Assembly (NCBI RefSeq): GCF_004210375.1
Contig: NC_134825.1
Coordinates: forward strand, 8,618,001 to 8,682,000
Source: Tachypleus tridentatus
Lineage: Eukaryota; Arthropoda; Merostomata; Xiphosura; Limulidae
Direction of reading: 5' to 3'
DNA length: 64,000 nt
The notes under the pieces were generated by a model. It made no database searches. It was not told where the DNA came from and saw only the letters and a program-made list of their open reading frames with translations. The translations under genes and the position numbers were made by a program. Every line of letters starts with the position of its first letter. Within the stretch, counting starts at the first letter, position 1. Positions 1 to 10,830 of the stretch are shown here, one piece after another.

Positions 1-470
1 GAAAACAGTTTAAACTAAATGAAAAACTATCTCATTTTACCCAGTAGAAATATGTTTAACTAAATGAAACACTATCTCATTTTACCCAGTAGAAATATGT
101 TTAAACTAAATGAAAAACTATCTCATTTTACCCAGTAGTAATATGTTTAACTAAATGAAACACTATCTCATTTTACCCAGTAGTAATATGTTTAACTAAA
201 TGAAACACTATCTCATTTTACCCAGTAGTAATATGTTTAACTAAATGAAACACTATCTCATTTTACCCAGTAGTAATATGTTTAACTAAATGAAACACTA
301 TCTCATTTTACCCAGTAGTAATATGTTTAACTAAATGAAACACTATCTCATTTTACCCAGTAGTAATATGTTTAACTAAATGAAACACTATCTCATTTTA
401 CCCAGTAGTAATATGTTTAACTAAATGAAAAACTATCTCATTTTACCCAGTAGAAATATGTTTAAGAATT
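1..470. repeat. 45-bp minisatellite in intron 3 of gene A
   Basis: About ten copies of a 45-bp unit containing ATGTTTAACTAAATGAAACA and CATTTTACCCAGTAG. The period is directly visible (CCCAG at 131 and 176, and so on). The array starts at or before the window edge and ends about 20 bases from the splice donor of the exon at 490-661. On the minus strand each unit contains CTGGGTAAAAT, which resembles the real donor CTGGTAAAT next to it. That resemblance is short and may be chance. Confidence 0.95.
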
Positions 471-489
471 TGGAAACGTTTGTATTTAC

Positions 490-661
490 CAGGTAAACTT
501 TCTGACCCGTAGCCAATTTCTTGACAGTCATCTTGTGTTTCCTTTTCTTTTCTTCTACTCAAAATATCTTTAGAGTCAATATCATTGTCACCCATCTCAG
601 AAATAATCTCATCTTGTTGCATATCACAAGGTTCATGTGATTGTACCCTGACCAATGTGTT
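490..661 (-). CDS. Gene A, coding exon 3 (partial gene, unrecognised)
   Basis: The exon is bounded on the minus strand by TTTGATTTCAG (acceptor) and CCTG|GTAAATAC (donor). Its 172 nt give 57 codons plus one base and continue the frame of the exon at 2271-2374. The peptide starts NTLVRVQSHEPCDMQQDEII, is acidic and polar, has a basic patch SRRKEKE, and ends YGSESLP. No domain is visible; it looks like a disordered N-terminal region. A zinc-finger or other nuclear factor whose folded domain lies beyond the left edge is possible, but this is a guess from composition. Confidence 0.7.
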
Positions 662-2270
662 CTGAAATCAAAAAATTAATAAAAACTAACTAGTAACCAC
701 TAAAAGCAACAATTCAATATAAGCATATAAGGTCTCTACCGCTCATTAAATATAAAACTTGACTACATAAAACTTGTTTTGAAATGTGTGGATTCTCATC
801 ACAGATTTGTCTGTAGCACAAAGAATAATTCATTCACAAAAAAATTCATCTGAGTAGAAAGCACTAATAAAATTAAAACTTCTGTATTTGAAAACTTAAC
901 ATGCAGTGATTAACATAACTTTCAATCAGAAACGGCTATGTGCTCAGAGCAAATCTGAGAAGCAGTATAGCTAATCAAATACACTTTTCTTACATTCCTA
1001 TTTACAAAGGTTAGAAGACAGTCTTTCATCAGTTAGGTACCTACACCATTAACAAGATACTCGGCCATAATCCCTGTAATATCTTAAAAGGTTCTGCAAG
1101 CCTAGAAGATTTAGGTTAGTCCTAAATAGGTATATTAAGTTGCCAATGCAAAAAAAATATTACTAACAAATAAAAGTGAAAAGTAATAAAATCCTACATA
1201 TTATACATCTTAACTATTTAAAGTATCAATAAATAAATAATACAGTATACTTTGTGTAGAGAACCCACAAACACTAGCTTTCAGCTCAAACAATTATTAT
1301 CCAATTAATTTTGTTTTAAAAACAAAAAAATTAGTACAACGTGCCTGATTTTATCAAATTCTTCCTAAAACATCTCTTAACTAGTAAAAAATCCCAGTGT
1401 AACTTTAGACAAGAATGACATAACAAAATTAGAATGGCACATTACTATTTAAATTGTGTCAAATTAGTAGCAAAATTTACATACCGAACAACTAAAACTT
1501 AATTTTTAAGGAGGAAACAAATGATAAATTACAAAAAAAGTTGAATCATCCATGAAAATATAATAATGTTAAATGTTATACAAACAAACCAATATCCTAC
1601 ACATGAATTACTTTTACCAGATACTTAAAATGAACCCACAAACAAGACTAGAATATGACTAGAATATAAACATTATTTTAACTTTGACTTATTTAAGTTA
1701 CTGTATGACCACTCAATCAACACTGACTAACATAAAATTCCATCTTATAATAATTGAAATACTTTCATTAACATAAAAATTACTGAAAATTTGAGTATAG
1801 TGTTAACATAATTAACTTTTAAAAAGTTAACTGGTGTAATACCATCATTGTAACAATAAAACATTACTGCAGCTAATACGGAGAAGTTAAAACATTGTTA
1901 ATACAATAACACAATATCATCTTAATACACTTTATAGTTTTATTGTTATTCACTCCCTAACAAACTTTACAAGGTAAATTTATAACTACAAAAAGTGTTA
2001 TTTTACAAAAACCAAAATTGACATTATTCTAATTTCTAAATCAAATTTAAGTTTAGGATAATTGAGGAAAATCAAAAAAGACAGTCTATGTACTTGTCTA
2101 ATAAATAAAACAAGTTAATCCTTTTTTGAGTTGGTTGCAAAGTTTTGAGCAACTGTGTGAGTGCAGGTACAACAATTAACACTGTCAAACTCTTATATTC
2201 ACATCATTAAAACTAATTAATCATTTTTCTCTAATAAGAAACCTGTACAAGTTTGTAATTTACAAATTAC
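662..2270 (-). other. Gene A intron 2, no feature seen
   Basis: AT-rich intronic sequence with many stops in all frames. I see no exon, no clear tandem array and no recognisable mobile element. Confidence 0.6.
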
Positions 2271-2374
2271 CTCAGTCTTCACTGGTACTTTATCAAAATT
2301 ATCTTCCCAGTTTTCCTTATTGACACCAAACTGACAAATTATCTGAGATCCTTCTTTTAGAGGAACAACTTCAC
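2271..2374 (-). CDS. Gene A, coding exon 2
   Basis: Acceptor TTTTATCTACAG and donor ACTGAG|GTAATTT on the minus strand. The 104 nt read as two bases completing a codon plus 34 codons. The peptide begins EVVPLKEGSQIICQFGVNKE and ends KVPVKTE. The phase matches both neighbours: exon 1 ends with one base and exon 3 starts in phase 0. No family recognised. The perfect phase joining of three exons is the main evidence that gene A is real. Confidence 0.7.
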
Positions 2375-4812
2375 CTGTAGATAAAAATATATAACTTTAC
2401 ATTCACTATCCTTGTAAATGTCTACATAATGAAATAGCACATGAACAATATGAAATTATATATTCATGCCACATATTTAAATATAATAAACAAAGATATA
2501 TTAATGTCAGGTCATACAATATACTTGTGATACAATCTTTATTGTGTATTTAAATTTTACTGTCATGATGCTATTTTTGTATTGATTTGCGGTTGAATTC
2601 TATTTCTAACAAAAACCTTTCTCACATAAGAATTACTACTGTTTCACATTAAAAAATTACAAACTACATAATTTTTACTAGACAACACTTTTGCATAACT
2701 TGGCCAACACATCTTCAAACAAATACAAGAAATTGAAACTATTAGGACAAATATTTTCACATATCAAAACTTTGTATTCACTACTATATACAGTTAGGCT
2801 TTACAAACTGGTAATGTTTGTTTGTTTGTGTGTGTGTAATGGCTTTCTTATATCTAATTTTTATTTACAATGTTGTTGTTTTCTTGTAGATAATTCAACA
2901 AACTTGTGGTAATTGTTTTCAGGTTGTGATGAGAAGCTTTTTACCACTGATCTGTTTTCAGACAGACAATTTTTACAAAGCCTTTAAGTATTTTTCTATA
3001 ACAAGAAGTTTGTACAAGTTTGGAATTTAAAAGTTACCCCAGTCTTCTGTGATGCCTCATCACAACAGTTGATGACTTTATTAAAAGTGATATTTCTTAA
3101 CTGTAACAAGTATTTTTGTTTTTGTTTCACAGCATGTATTTACAATAAAATGTATCAGATAAGATTAGTGTTCAGGAATCATACATACACTGAAAGTCAT
3201 CACATACACTTTTATGGCCAATTTAACACAGAATTTTTCAACTTGTATGCAGTACTGGTTTTGTCTGTTCTTGGAATATTTAGACATTTGTAATAGCTTA
3301 CCACAGTGAAGAGGAAAAACAAGACAACAGTAATGGCTGTGACATTAAGAAAGCTCAGATAATATCTAACCTAATGGTTGTAAACTTAGAATTTATCTTA
3401 TTTCAAAAATGTTCCATCTATAAATGGTAGAAGCATATACTAATCACACTGTCTGTCTGGATACATTAGTGTTGTCCCATATTTGGTATGTATATGTGAC
3501 CTTCCTTCATATTGCTGTTCCCAATCAGATCATCACTTGTCAGCATGATTAATAAAGTTAGTTTATCAGTTCAGGTGGACAATTAATATCAACTTGATTT
3601 TTTACATTTACAATGAATACTATTGACAATACTTCACATCCATAACAAAGAAAGTAAACAAAAATGTAACAATTCTGTAACAAAACAACTGGGCTTATTA
3701 AATGTAATTTTCATCAACTAACTTCCACTATTTTGTTTCCATTTCTCCTTGGCATCAGACATAATGAAAACATTTAAATGTCCATAACTGGCATTAGTCA
3801 TAATGTAGATTTTTCATCCTGGAATATACAGATATAAATAAATATAAAAATGTTATTTTACTGTTTTTGCAGTAAGAACTGTTCTGATACGTTAAATCTT
3901 ATAATCTCATCATGTGGGATTATAAAAAAAAAGTACTTATCCAGTTTTTTTATATAATTTATAGCTTGTTAGTTCATATTTTTATTTCTTCCTAGAGGTC
4001 ATTAACTTTGACTTTTCACAGATGCCCCTTGAAATGGTCTTTAGTCCACAAAATGTATACATCTTCAATTATGTAGGTTCCTATAGTAACTAAAAACAGT
4101 TATTTTATATTCCGACCTTTCATTAATGGTCATTAACCTTTTGCTACAAGTTACTGACTTTCTGACCTGAAGTCACCGATCTCATCACCTGCTCAAATGA
4201 AAAGATGTCACCTTCTGAAATCATTTATTTCACAACAATATCTCTTAATGAAGAAGGTGTTACACATACTCTGTGTCATTTTTCATTTGTTTTCTTTTTT
4301 GTTTTTTGGTCTGGTTACAGAAATGAATTAGGTTTCCTTAAGAAAATCAGCCAGAAAATTTGCTGATTAATAAATTATGAAAAATTCTTCAAGTTTATAT
4401 TTCTCTAACTTAGATCTATTAACCTGTAAATGGACTTGATTTGATCAATATTGAACAATATTTGTTTGATCCATTAATTAGTTATAATTTGTAAGTTGAA
4501 CTTTAAAGGAATACATGCTGCATCTATTTTATCAGAAGTAAAACTTTTAAAGTTCAAATGCATAACAGTTTTTGTTTTCATCTGATCACTGTAATGTGTA
4601 ATAACAAATACATAGCAAGGATATATATTTTACTCTAACGTATCCACGAGACAGAAAACCCAAAATCTATCTGTATTAAATAATGGTACATTCTAACATG
4701 TAGGTTTAACTTCTAAGCCTAAAAAAAATTAAATTAAAAAAGTACTATTTTTAAAGAGAAATGAATATTGGCATAAACCTAAGATGTTTAAATTCTAAAC
4801 ATGAAGACTTAC
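2375..4812 (-). other. Gene A intron 1
   Basis: A 2.4-kb AT-rich intron. It holds short plus-strand ORFs (2691-2912, 3069-3293) of low-complexity composition that I treat as chance. I see no recognisable repeat family. Confidence 0.5.
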
Positions 4813-4924
4813 TATTGCTATTAGATAGCGTAGAACTTTCCTCTTCATTTTTCACCAATTTCATATCCAACAAAGCATCCTCCTCACCGGAAAATGTTTC
4901 AGACTTGATCTTTATTACTTCCAT
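4813..4924 (-). CDS. Gene A, first coding exon with start codon
   Basis: The ATG is at 4924-4922 on the minus strand, and the exon ends AGCAATA|GTAAGTC, a consensus donor. The 112 nt give 37 codons plus one base. The peptide begins MEVIKIKSETFSGEEDALLD and is acidic, with EEDALLD and NEEESS. The start is chosen because it is the first ATG of an open frame that splices in phase into two further exons. The neighbouring 132-bp-arm inverted repeat begins only 16 bases upstream, so the 5' UTR or promoter lies inside that palindrome. Function unknown; the N-terminus resembles unstructured leaders of nuclear proteins, which is inference only. Confidence 0.65.
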
Positions 4925-4939
4925 GGTTAATCAGGTGGC

Positions 4940-5230
4940 TAACTTACAGATTTGCGTATTAAAAATAAAAAAATACATATATTTGGCGTCACAGAAACAA
5001 TAAAAAAAATCAGGTGAAAATAAAGATTTTCAAGATTTAAAAACAAACGTACTTAAACCACAGTGAGTAACATTTTGTATATACTCGTTAACAAATTCGT
5101 TACTCACTGTGGTTTAAGTACGTTTGTTTTTAAATCTTGAAAATCTTTATTTTCACCTGATTTTTTTTATTGTTTCTGTGACGCCAAATATATGTATTTT
5201 TTTATTTTTAATACGCAAATCTGTAAGTTA
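4940..5230. repeat. Large inverted repeat with 132-bp arms and 27-bp spacer
   Basis: Arms 4940-5071 and 5099-5230 are reverse complements. Positions summing to 10170 pair, and the stretches I checked base by base (both ends and 4981-5000 against 5170-5189) match exactly. The spacer is 5072-5098. The arms contain GTTACTCACTGTGGTTTAAG and TGTGACGCCAAATATATG. There is no obvious transposon terminus. Either a recent inverted duplication at the gene A promoter or a foldback read/assembly artefact is possible. Confidence 0.95.
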
Positions 5231-5592
5231 TTAAAAGTAATGAACACGTTGTTGATGAGAAAATGAAGAAGACATATTTACTCTAATGCAAAATTAAATG
5301 TGAAATTTACAATTATGTATTTCTTTCTTTAAAACAATATGCTGGACACATTTGGAAGTTAGTGAAATAGTTTGCAATGATTAAATAAAATTTTCTCATC
5401 TCCAGAATAAATATGTACTTAAGGTGGACTAAATTTGACAACAAGCTGTTAGGACTTTCACGATTTGAGAATTTTGACTGAAAATTCATATTTTTGAGTC
5501 CTTCCACAGTTTTTTTTTTTTTTTCAAAATTAAAGTAAATTCGGTAGAACGTCCAAAACACATTAAAAATAAAGCCAAGAGAGTTTATATAG
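5231..5592. other. AT-rich flank, no gene seen
   Basis: Intergenic sequence with a T run (5511-5524). A short minus-strand ORF at 5313-5561 is low complexity and considered chance. Confidence 0.5.
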
Positions 5593-5709
5593 GTGTTTGT
5601 GTGTTTTCTTATAGCAAAGCCACATCAGGCTATCTACTGAACCCACCAAGAGGAATCGAACACCTGATGGTAGCGTTATAAATCCGTAGACTTACTACTA
5701 TACTAGCGG
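5593..5709 (-). mobile_element. SINE family 2 (tRNA-like, short), degraded
   Basis: Reads in reverse as a short tRNA-like SINE: AGCAAAGCCACATCAGGCTA tail side, GAATCGAACACCTG (reverse of a B-box-like GGTTCGATTC), and TAAATCCGTAGACTTAC. The same order of motifs recurs at 8454-8574, 9115-9205, 14137-14265 (plus strand) and 15127-15243, which is what defines the family. Confidence 0.75.
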
Positions 5710-5966
5710 GGGCAGTTTTTATGGAAAAAGCTGTTTGTTTGTTATTTTTCAAAAACATATATTAAATACAATTTCCGAGATAGAGTACTAGTCCCTTGGG
5801 CGGAAGTACCGTAGATCAATGATTAGTGAAAGAGTATCTCAGGACATAAAAAGCTACTTCCCTTATGTATAACTGTAAAAAAAAAAAAGTGAATCTTCAA
5901 GTTTGCAACTATCTCCATATAGATTAAACAAACCTTCAGTGATGAGAAAACCCACTTGTAGTGAAA

Positions 5967-6137
5967 AATATATATGTGAAAACGACTGGTTTTGGTTGAG
6001 AAAATTTTATATGCAGAGGAGTGAACAACGTTTCGATCTTCTTGGATGACGATGACCGAAGAATGTCGAAATGTTGTTCGCTTTTCTGCATAAAAAAAAA
6101 TTCTCAACTTAAACCAGCCGTTTCTACATATATATTT
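5967..6137. mobile_element. Foldback remnant of a Penelope-like element LTR with hammerhead-like core
   Basis: Two diverged copies of one sequence lie in inverted orientation (about 5967-6045 and 6055-6137), sharing GTTGAGAA, ATGCAGA, GAACAAC and TTTCGA. On the plus strand 6046-6071 reads ATGACGA, GACC (6054-6057), a short loop, TGTC, then GAAA. This is the layout of a hammerhead ribozyme core (CUGANGA, stem II, GAAA) with the first C changed and one stem mismatch. Hammerhead motifs in the terminal repeats of Penelope-like retroelements are established knowledge. The assignment here is by pattern and by the better copies at 58.1-58.3 kb. Confidence 0.6.
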
Positions 6138-6995
6138 TTCTAAACAAACCTTTATGCCAAATTTGGAGAATGTCCATCAACAAGTGGTAAAGTAGCGGTA
6201 AAATATGTCCATAAAAACAGCAAAATGCAAAACTAAAACTTTGTAATACCTTCCGAATAGACACAATGAAATTCCATACCAATGTTGGTGAAGATCCATT
6301 CAAACCATGCAAGGTAACTGCATGGACAGATAAACGACAGTACCATTTAAATTTTATAAATAGCATGAAAAATAAGTTTGAATAATTTTTTTCAAACATT
6401 CCAACGATTGAGAATTGATAATTTCATTGGAAAATAAATTTTAAAAAAGCAAAGGAAAGTATTGATTTTAATCCAAATTTAAATGCGAAATTTACGATAA
6501 AACATTTTTTAGAAAAAAAAGCAAGCCTGAAACCTTTGAAATTTAACTAAAAGAATATATTTTTTTAAAAGCTAAACAGCGTCGGCTCTTGAAGTGGGCA
6601 AAGGGTTACCAAAACTCGATATTGCAGTTAGCAGTTCTTGTCAATTTTACAGGAGGGACACTGAATAGAAAATTGCCAGGCTACAATTTTTCACAGGGTC
6701 AACTCCGAGTTTTACAGATTTATTGTATACAAAATAAAATGAGCTAGAATGTGGACTAAAGTTGTTAACAAGCCGTAATGAGCTCTTCGATTTGGGAACT
6801 TAGATTAAATATTCTAATTTTTCAAAGCCTTTTAATAGTTTATGTTTCCTTCAAAAGTAAAGTAAAACGAAAGTTAGACGTAATTTCTAAGACACATTAA
6901 AGCTAAAGCCTTGAGAGTTTTTATGATAAATGTTTTTTTGTTGTTTTTTTCAAAAGCGTATATCAAATGCACCTTTCTTGCAAAATAACTTTAGT
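6138..6995. other. Intergenic, no feature seen
   Basis: AT-rich sequence; the minus-strand ORF at 6124-6399 has no recognisable motif. Nothing else noted. Confidence 0.5.
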
Positions 6996-7001
6996 AATAC
7001 G

Positions 7002-8260
7002 CACTACTGGCCAAAATCTTAAGGCCAATGAACATAAAGAAAAATATGCAGAGCTTCGAAATATGAAAATAAGAATAGGGAAAATAAAAATGAAAAACTT
7101 TTTTTAGCATTAAAATGGGAAAATGTGAACACTATGAAATTAGCCTAAATACTAGCTGGTCAAAAGTTTAAGACCATACCAAAAATAAGTCCTAAACAGG
7201 GTAGAAATGCCCAACAAGAGGTCTCAGTAGTGAGTTGCACGGCCGTCATTGCGAATAACTTCAAACATTCGCTTTGGCATGGTCGATATAAGCGTTTGCA
7301 GAAGACTGGCTGGAATGTTATTCCAAGTGATGAAGATGGCTTCACGAAAATCATGCACTGTTTGGAATTGACGTCCATTTCTATAGACTTCCCTTGCCAT
7401 TTACCCCCAAACATTTTCAATGGGGTTCAGTTCGGGCGAACACGCTGGATGGTCCAAAAGAATCACGTAATTCGCCATGAAAAAGTCCTTTGTCCTGCGG
7501 GAATTGTGAATTGCAGCGTTGTCCTACTGAAAGATTCAGTCATTTCCACACAAGCAAGGGTCTCCAGTCAATAAGGATGATCTCTCAAACATGCCAATGT
7601 AGCCAGCTACTGTTTGACGCCCCTGTATAACCTGAAGTTCCATTGTTTCATGGAAGGAGAAACCACCCCAGATCATGATGGAACCTCCTCCACTTTGTCG
7701 TGTAGAAAATGTCTCCGGTGGGATATCCCTATCGTGTCAGTAACTTTGTAAGCCATCTAGGTTAAATTTTTTCTCATCAGAGATTAAACTTATTTCCACT
7801 TTACTATGTCCCATGTTTGGTGCTTCTCAGCAAAGTTTAACCGAGCTGTTTCGTGATGTGGCTTTCAAAGACGTTTTCGGTTTTTAAAACCTTCCTCTCG
7901 TAGATGCTATCTTATTGTTCTTGAGCTGCATTCTGCGTCAGTAAGGACCTTAATCTGGTTTGACGTTCGGCTGGTGTCTTGCCGGACAACCCGTAAATCC
8001 TCCTGCTCAACGCCGGCAAAATATTATTGGGCCGACTACTTGAAATTCTCGTTCCGTATCCCTCAGGGTCTTTTAGGAAATTTGCGACAGCAGTTTTCCA
8101 ACGCCCAATCTCACCAGCGATTGCACGTTGAGAGAGACCTTGCTTTTGCAGCTCGACAATTCTGCCACGTTCAAACTCTGTCAACGTTTTAGCCTTTGCC
8201 GTGTTTTTACCCAATGTAATACAGGAGATGTTGACAACGCTAATGCTTGAACACAAATGA
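7002..8260 (-). mobile_element. Tc1-like DNA transposon, dead copy
   Basis: One end carries CACTACTGGCCAAAATCTTA followed by a second short block, TCAAAAGTTTAAGACCATAC, typical of Tc1-like termini. The interior encodes a broken Tc1 transposase on the minus strand. I could not find a clean matching terminal inverted repeat at the right end, so the boundary near 8260 is approximate and that end is probably eroded. Confidence 0.85.
7200..8256 (-). pseudogene. Tc1-family transposase pseudogene
   Basis: The first part (8256-7912) is an open frame with a paired-like helix-turn-helix: TEFERGRIVELQKQGLSQRA, then IAGEIGRWKTAVANFLKDPE. Further on, in shifted frames, are the catalytic-core landmarks [20 protein letters not shown] (about 7690-7630), QDNAAIHNS carrying the second Asp (about 7525), and SPELNPIENVWG carrying the third acidic residue (about 7425). 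Frameshifts and in-frame stops (for example just before QDNAAIHNS and just after NVWG) separate these blocks, so no active DDE transposase can be made. It acts, when intact, by cut-and-paste into TA sites (family knowledge). Confidence 0.9.
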
Positions 8261-8453
8261 CTAAATTTTGTTATGTGTTTATCGATTAAAGTTTCGTTTC
8301 AGTATAGATGTGAATCATCTGTGTATATTTCTTAAGTCAACAGTAAGAATGAACCATTGAAGATTAACAAAAAAACAAACAAACCCTTTTCCAGAATATA
8401 AAAAAATGATGAAATAAATTTTGAATCAAAGCCGTAAGGAATTTCTGGATTTA

Positions 8454-8574
8454 TGTGCGTGTGTGTTTTCTTACGGCAAAGCCACATGGGGTTATCTGCT
8501 GAGTCCCAGAAGAATCGAACCCCTTGATTTTAGCGTTGTAAATCCGTAGACTTACCGCTGTACCAACAGAAGAC
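8454..8574 (-). mobile_element. SINE family 2 copy
   Basis: Contains GGCAAAGCCACATGGGGTTA, GAATCGAACCCCTTG (reverse B box) and TAGCGTTGTAAATCCGTAGA in the same order as the copy at 5593-5709. Confidence 0.75.
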
Positions 8575-9114
8575 ATGAATTTTGATTGAAGATTCCTTTT
8601 TCCAAGTCCTCCCCTTCTTTATCTCTTCTTCAAAAATAAAATAAATCAAAGTTAAACATAATTTCCAAGGAACATTAAAATGAAACCTTACGAGTTTTTA
8701 CGAAAATACATTTTTTCAAAGGCTTTCATCATGTGAATTTTTCTAGCAAAATAACATGAAAAAATTTGGAAACAAATTTTTGTAAAATACCTTGATAATT
8801 TCGATGAAATGAATATTTAAAAAAAACACGAAGAGAAGTGCTTACTTTAATAGAAAATTAAATGCGAAATTCCAGATTATATACAATTGATAAACAACAA
8901 TTCGGAAACTTTAAGAGTTTAACAGAAAAAAAACAACTACTATATTTTTAGAAATTTTGTAATAGAATTTATTTGTATCCAGAATAATAAAATACAAGGT
9001 GAACTAAATTTGAAAACAGCTAGTAATAAACTTATAGATTTATGAATTTTGATTGAAAATTCCTCTTTTTAAAGTTATTCTGTGGTGTGTCTCTTCTTCA
9101 AAAATAAAGTTGAT
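8575..9114. other. Intergenic, nothing recognised
   Basis: AT-rich. It shares loose similarity (AAATAAAGT..., TTTTTTCAAA..., GAGTTTTTA) with 5450-5580, 6830-6960 and 9000-9110. This suggests an old, low-copy repeat unit around these SINEs, but I cannot define it. Confidence 0.4.
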
Positions 9115-9205
9115 AGATTATTTTAGAGCAAAGTCACATTAATCTATTGATTATGCCCACTTCAAGGAATCGAAACCCAAAATATAGGTTTGTAAATTCT
9201 TAATT
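9115..9205 (-). mobile_element. SINE family 2 fragment
   Basis: AGAGCAAAGTCACATTAATC ... CAAGGAATCGAAACCC matches the tail and B-box side of the family 2 copies; the remainder is eroded. Confidence 0.5.
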
Positions 9206-9529
9206 CATATTTAGTATAAAAATAAACTTAAAAATTAGACTAAATAGGGAAGCAAAATGTAATGAATTTCTAGATTGCGAACTTTTGTTAGAATATTATA
9301 TATTTTGAAGCCTTTCTGTGGCTTAAATTTTCATTAAAGTTGTTTAGTTTGTTTTGAATGTCGCGCAAAGCTACACGAGGGCGAGCGCAGTATAAGACAA
9401 ATTTAACAGTGGAAGATTAAATTATCATATTTTTGAAATGACCGCATCGAACATATTTTCAATAGATCTATGAAACAGTTTTTTTAAAACAAAAAATTAT
9501 ATGTGTGAGTGTTTTTATTTTCAAGTATT

Positions 9530-9765
9530 TGTTTGTTTGCTTTTGAATTTCACGCAAAGTTACATGAGGGCTATCTGAGTTAATGTCCCTAATTTAGCAG
9601 TGTAAGGCTACATGGAAGACAGCTAGACATCACCACCCACCTCAAATTCTTGGGCAAACTTCTTTTTTTTTTATCAACGAATAGTGGGGTTGATCGTGCA
9701 TTATAACGCCCTCACGGCTAAAAGAGCAAACATGTTTGGTGCGACCACTGGCCGTGCCTTAAGTA
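9530..9765 (-). mobile_element. SINE family 1 copy, truncated
   Basis: Reverse orientation: GAATTTCACGCAAAGTTACA tail, CCCTAATTTAGCAGTGTAAG, CATCACCACCCACCTC, and AACATGTTTGGTGCGACCAC. The tRNA-like head is mostly missing. Confidence 0.85.
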
Positions 9766-10240
9766 AAGTAAAATCAAAGTTGAAGAAAAGTTTCGAGACA
9801 CGTTAAGCCTTGTGAGTTTTTACAAGGAATAGCGCACATCAAAATGGGCCTTTCTAAGATAATAGCATGTGAAAGGTATATCAACATTTATTTTAATAGC
9901 AGTGCTCAATTCTTAGCAATTTTCATGAATTTTGGAAAAACCCAATAAAGTGTATATTTAAAAAGAAAATTAAACACAAATACTTCTAAAGTGTATACAT
10001 TTTTATAGAAACAGCAAATCTATAACTGTGAGCGAAATTCGAACCGAACCAAAACCTTAATATCTTCCTGACAAACCAGCCCACCATTTATTTTGGAAAT
10101 CAATATTTTGTGGTTATTTGATAATTTCGGATGAGTGAAGTCCTGTATAACTTCCAAAATAAATTTTTAGTGAAATTATGACATGTTGAGATCTGTATGG
10201 GTTATACTATAGTGGTATCACACCATCTTTCTTAAATTTA

Positions 10241-10505
10241 CGGGCTCGGCATGGCCGAGCGTGTTAAGGCGTGCGACTCGTAATCTAAGGGTCGCGGGTT
10301 CGCATCCCCGTCGCGCCAAACATGCTCGCTCTTTCAGCCGTTGGGGCGTAATAATGTGACAGTCAATCCCACTATTCTTTGGTAAAAGAGTTTGTGGTGG
10401 GTGGTGATGACTAGCTGCCTTCCCTCTAGCCTTACACTACTAAATTAGGGACGGCTAGCACAGATAGCCCTCGAGTAGTTTTGTGCGAAATTCAAAACAA
10501 TCAAC
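10241..10505 (+). mobile_element. SINE family 1, near full-length, tRNA-derived
   Basis: The head resembles a tRNA: GGCATGGCCGAGCGTGTTAA (A-box region), GACTCGTAATC (anticodon position reads CGT, so a tRNA-Thr-like ancestor is plausible), and B box GGGTTCGCATCCC (10296-10308). The body has CAAACATGCTCGCTCTTTCA, GGTGGTGATGACTAGCTGCC and TAAATTAGGGACGGCTAGCA. The tail is TTGTGCGAAATTCAAAACAA. This is the best copy in the window and gives the reference order for the others. It would be transcribed by RNA polymerase III and mobilised by a partner LINE (family knowledge). Confidence 0.92.
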
Positions 10506-10686
10506 TTATATTTACTCTTCATTACTGAAAATACATTTTTAATTTGAGAATCACTAGAAACAATCTTGTAATTCATCATGAATCTGCTCTAAACTATAAC
10601 ACTCCATCTTTGGAATTTACTGTGCCTATAGTTCCACACAGTATTGAAATTAATTATTTCTCATATGTGATTCCAATACCCCGTTT

Positions 10687-10830
10687 TCAAGATAACAATA
10701 CTATTCTGCCAGTTGTTTTATGCTTCGCGGTCAATGCGGTAATTAATTGACGAATATCCGATTCATCTGGTATATCAAATCGTTTGAGATGTCTTCGAAT
10801 AAGTTCTTCCCTCATCCGACCTGGATCCAT
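10687..10830 (-). CDS. Short protein-like ORF of 47 residues, unrecognised
   Basis: Minus-strand ATG at 10830-10828 and stop at 10689-10687. The peptide begins MDPGRMREELIRRHLKRFDI, continues with PDESDIRQLITALTAKHK, and ends TGRIVLLS. Composition is unlike the surrounding AT-rich noise: many charged residues, an amphipathic helix-like pattern, and local GC higher than the flanks. No clean donor was found inside the frame, so it may be a one-exon fragment of a mobile element or a decayed first exon. It is immediately next to a SINE. Function unknown. Confidence 0.4.
   Translation of the reverse strand: MDPGRMREELIRRHLKRFDIPDESDIRQLITALTAKHKTTGRIVLLS

Noticed and set aside
7912..8256. Intact transposase gene
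   Set aside because: Only the helix-turn-helix part is open; the catalytic part is in other frames with stops.
10241..10320. Functional tRNA gene
   Set aside because: The tRNA-like A and B boxes belong to a SINE head: the acceptor stem does not close, the sequence continues into a SINE body and several diverged copies occur in the window.
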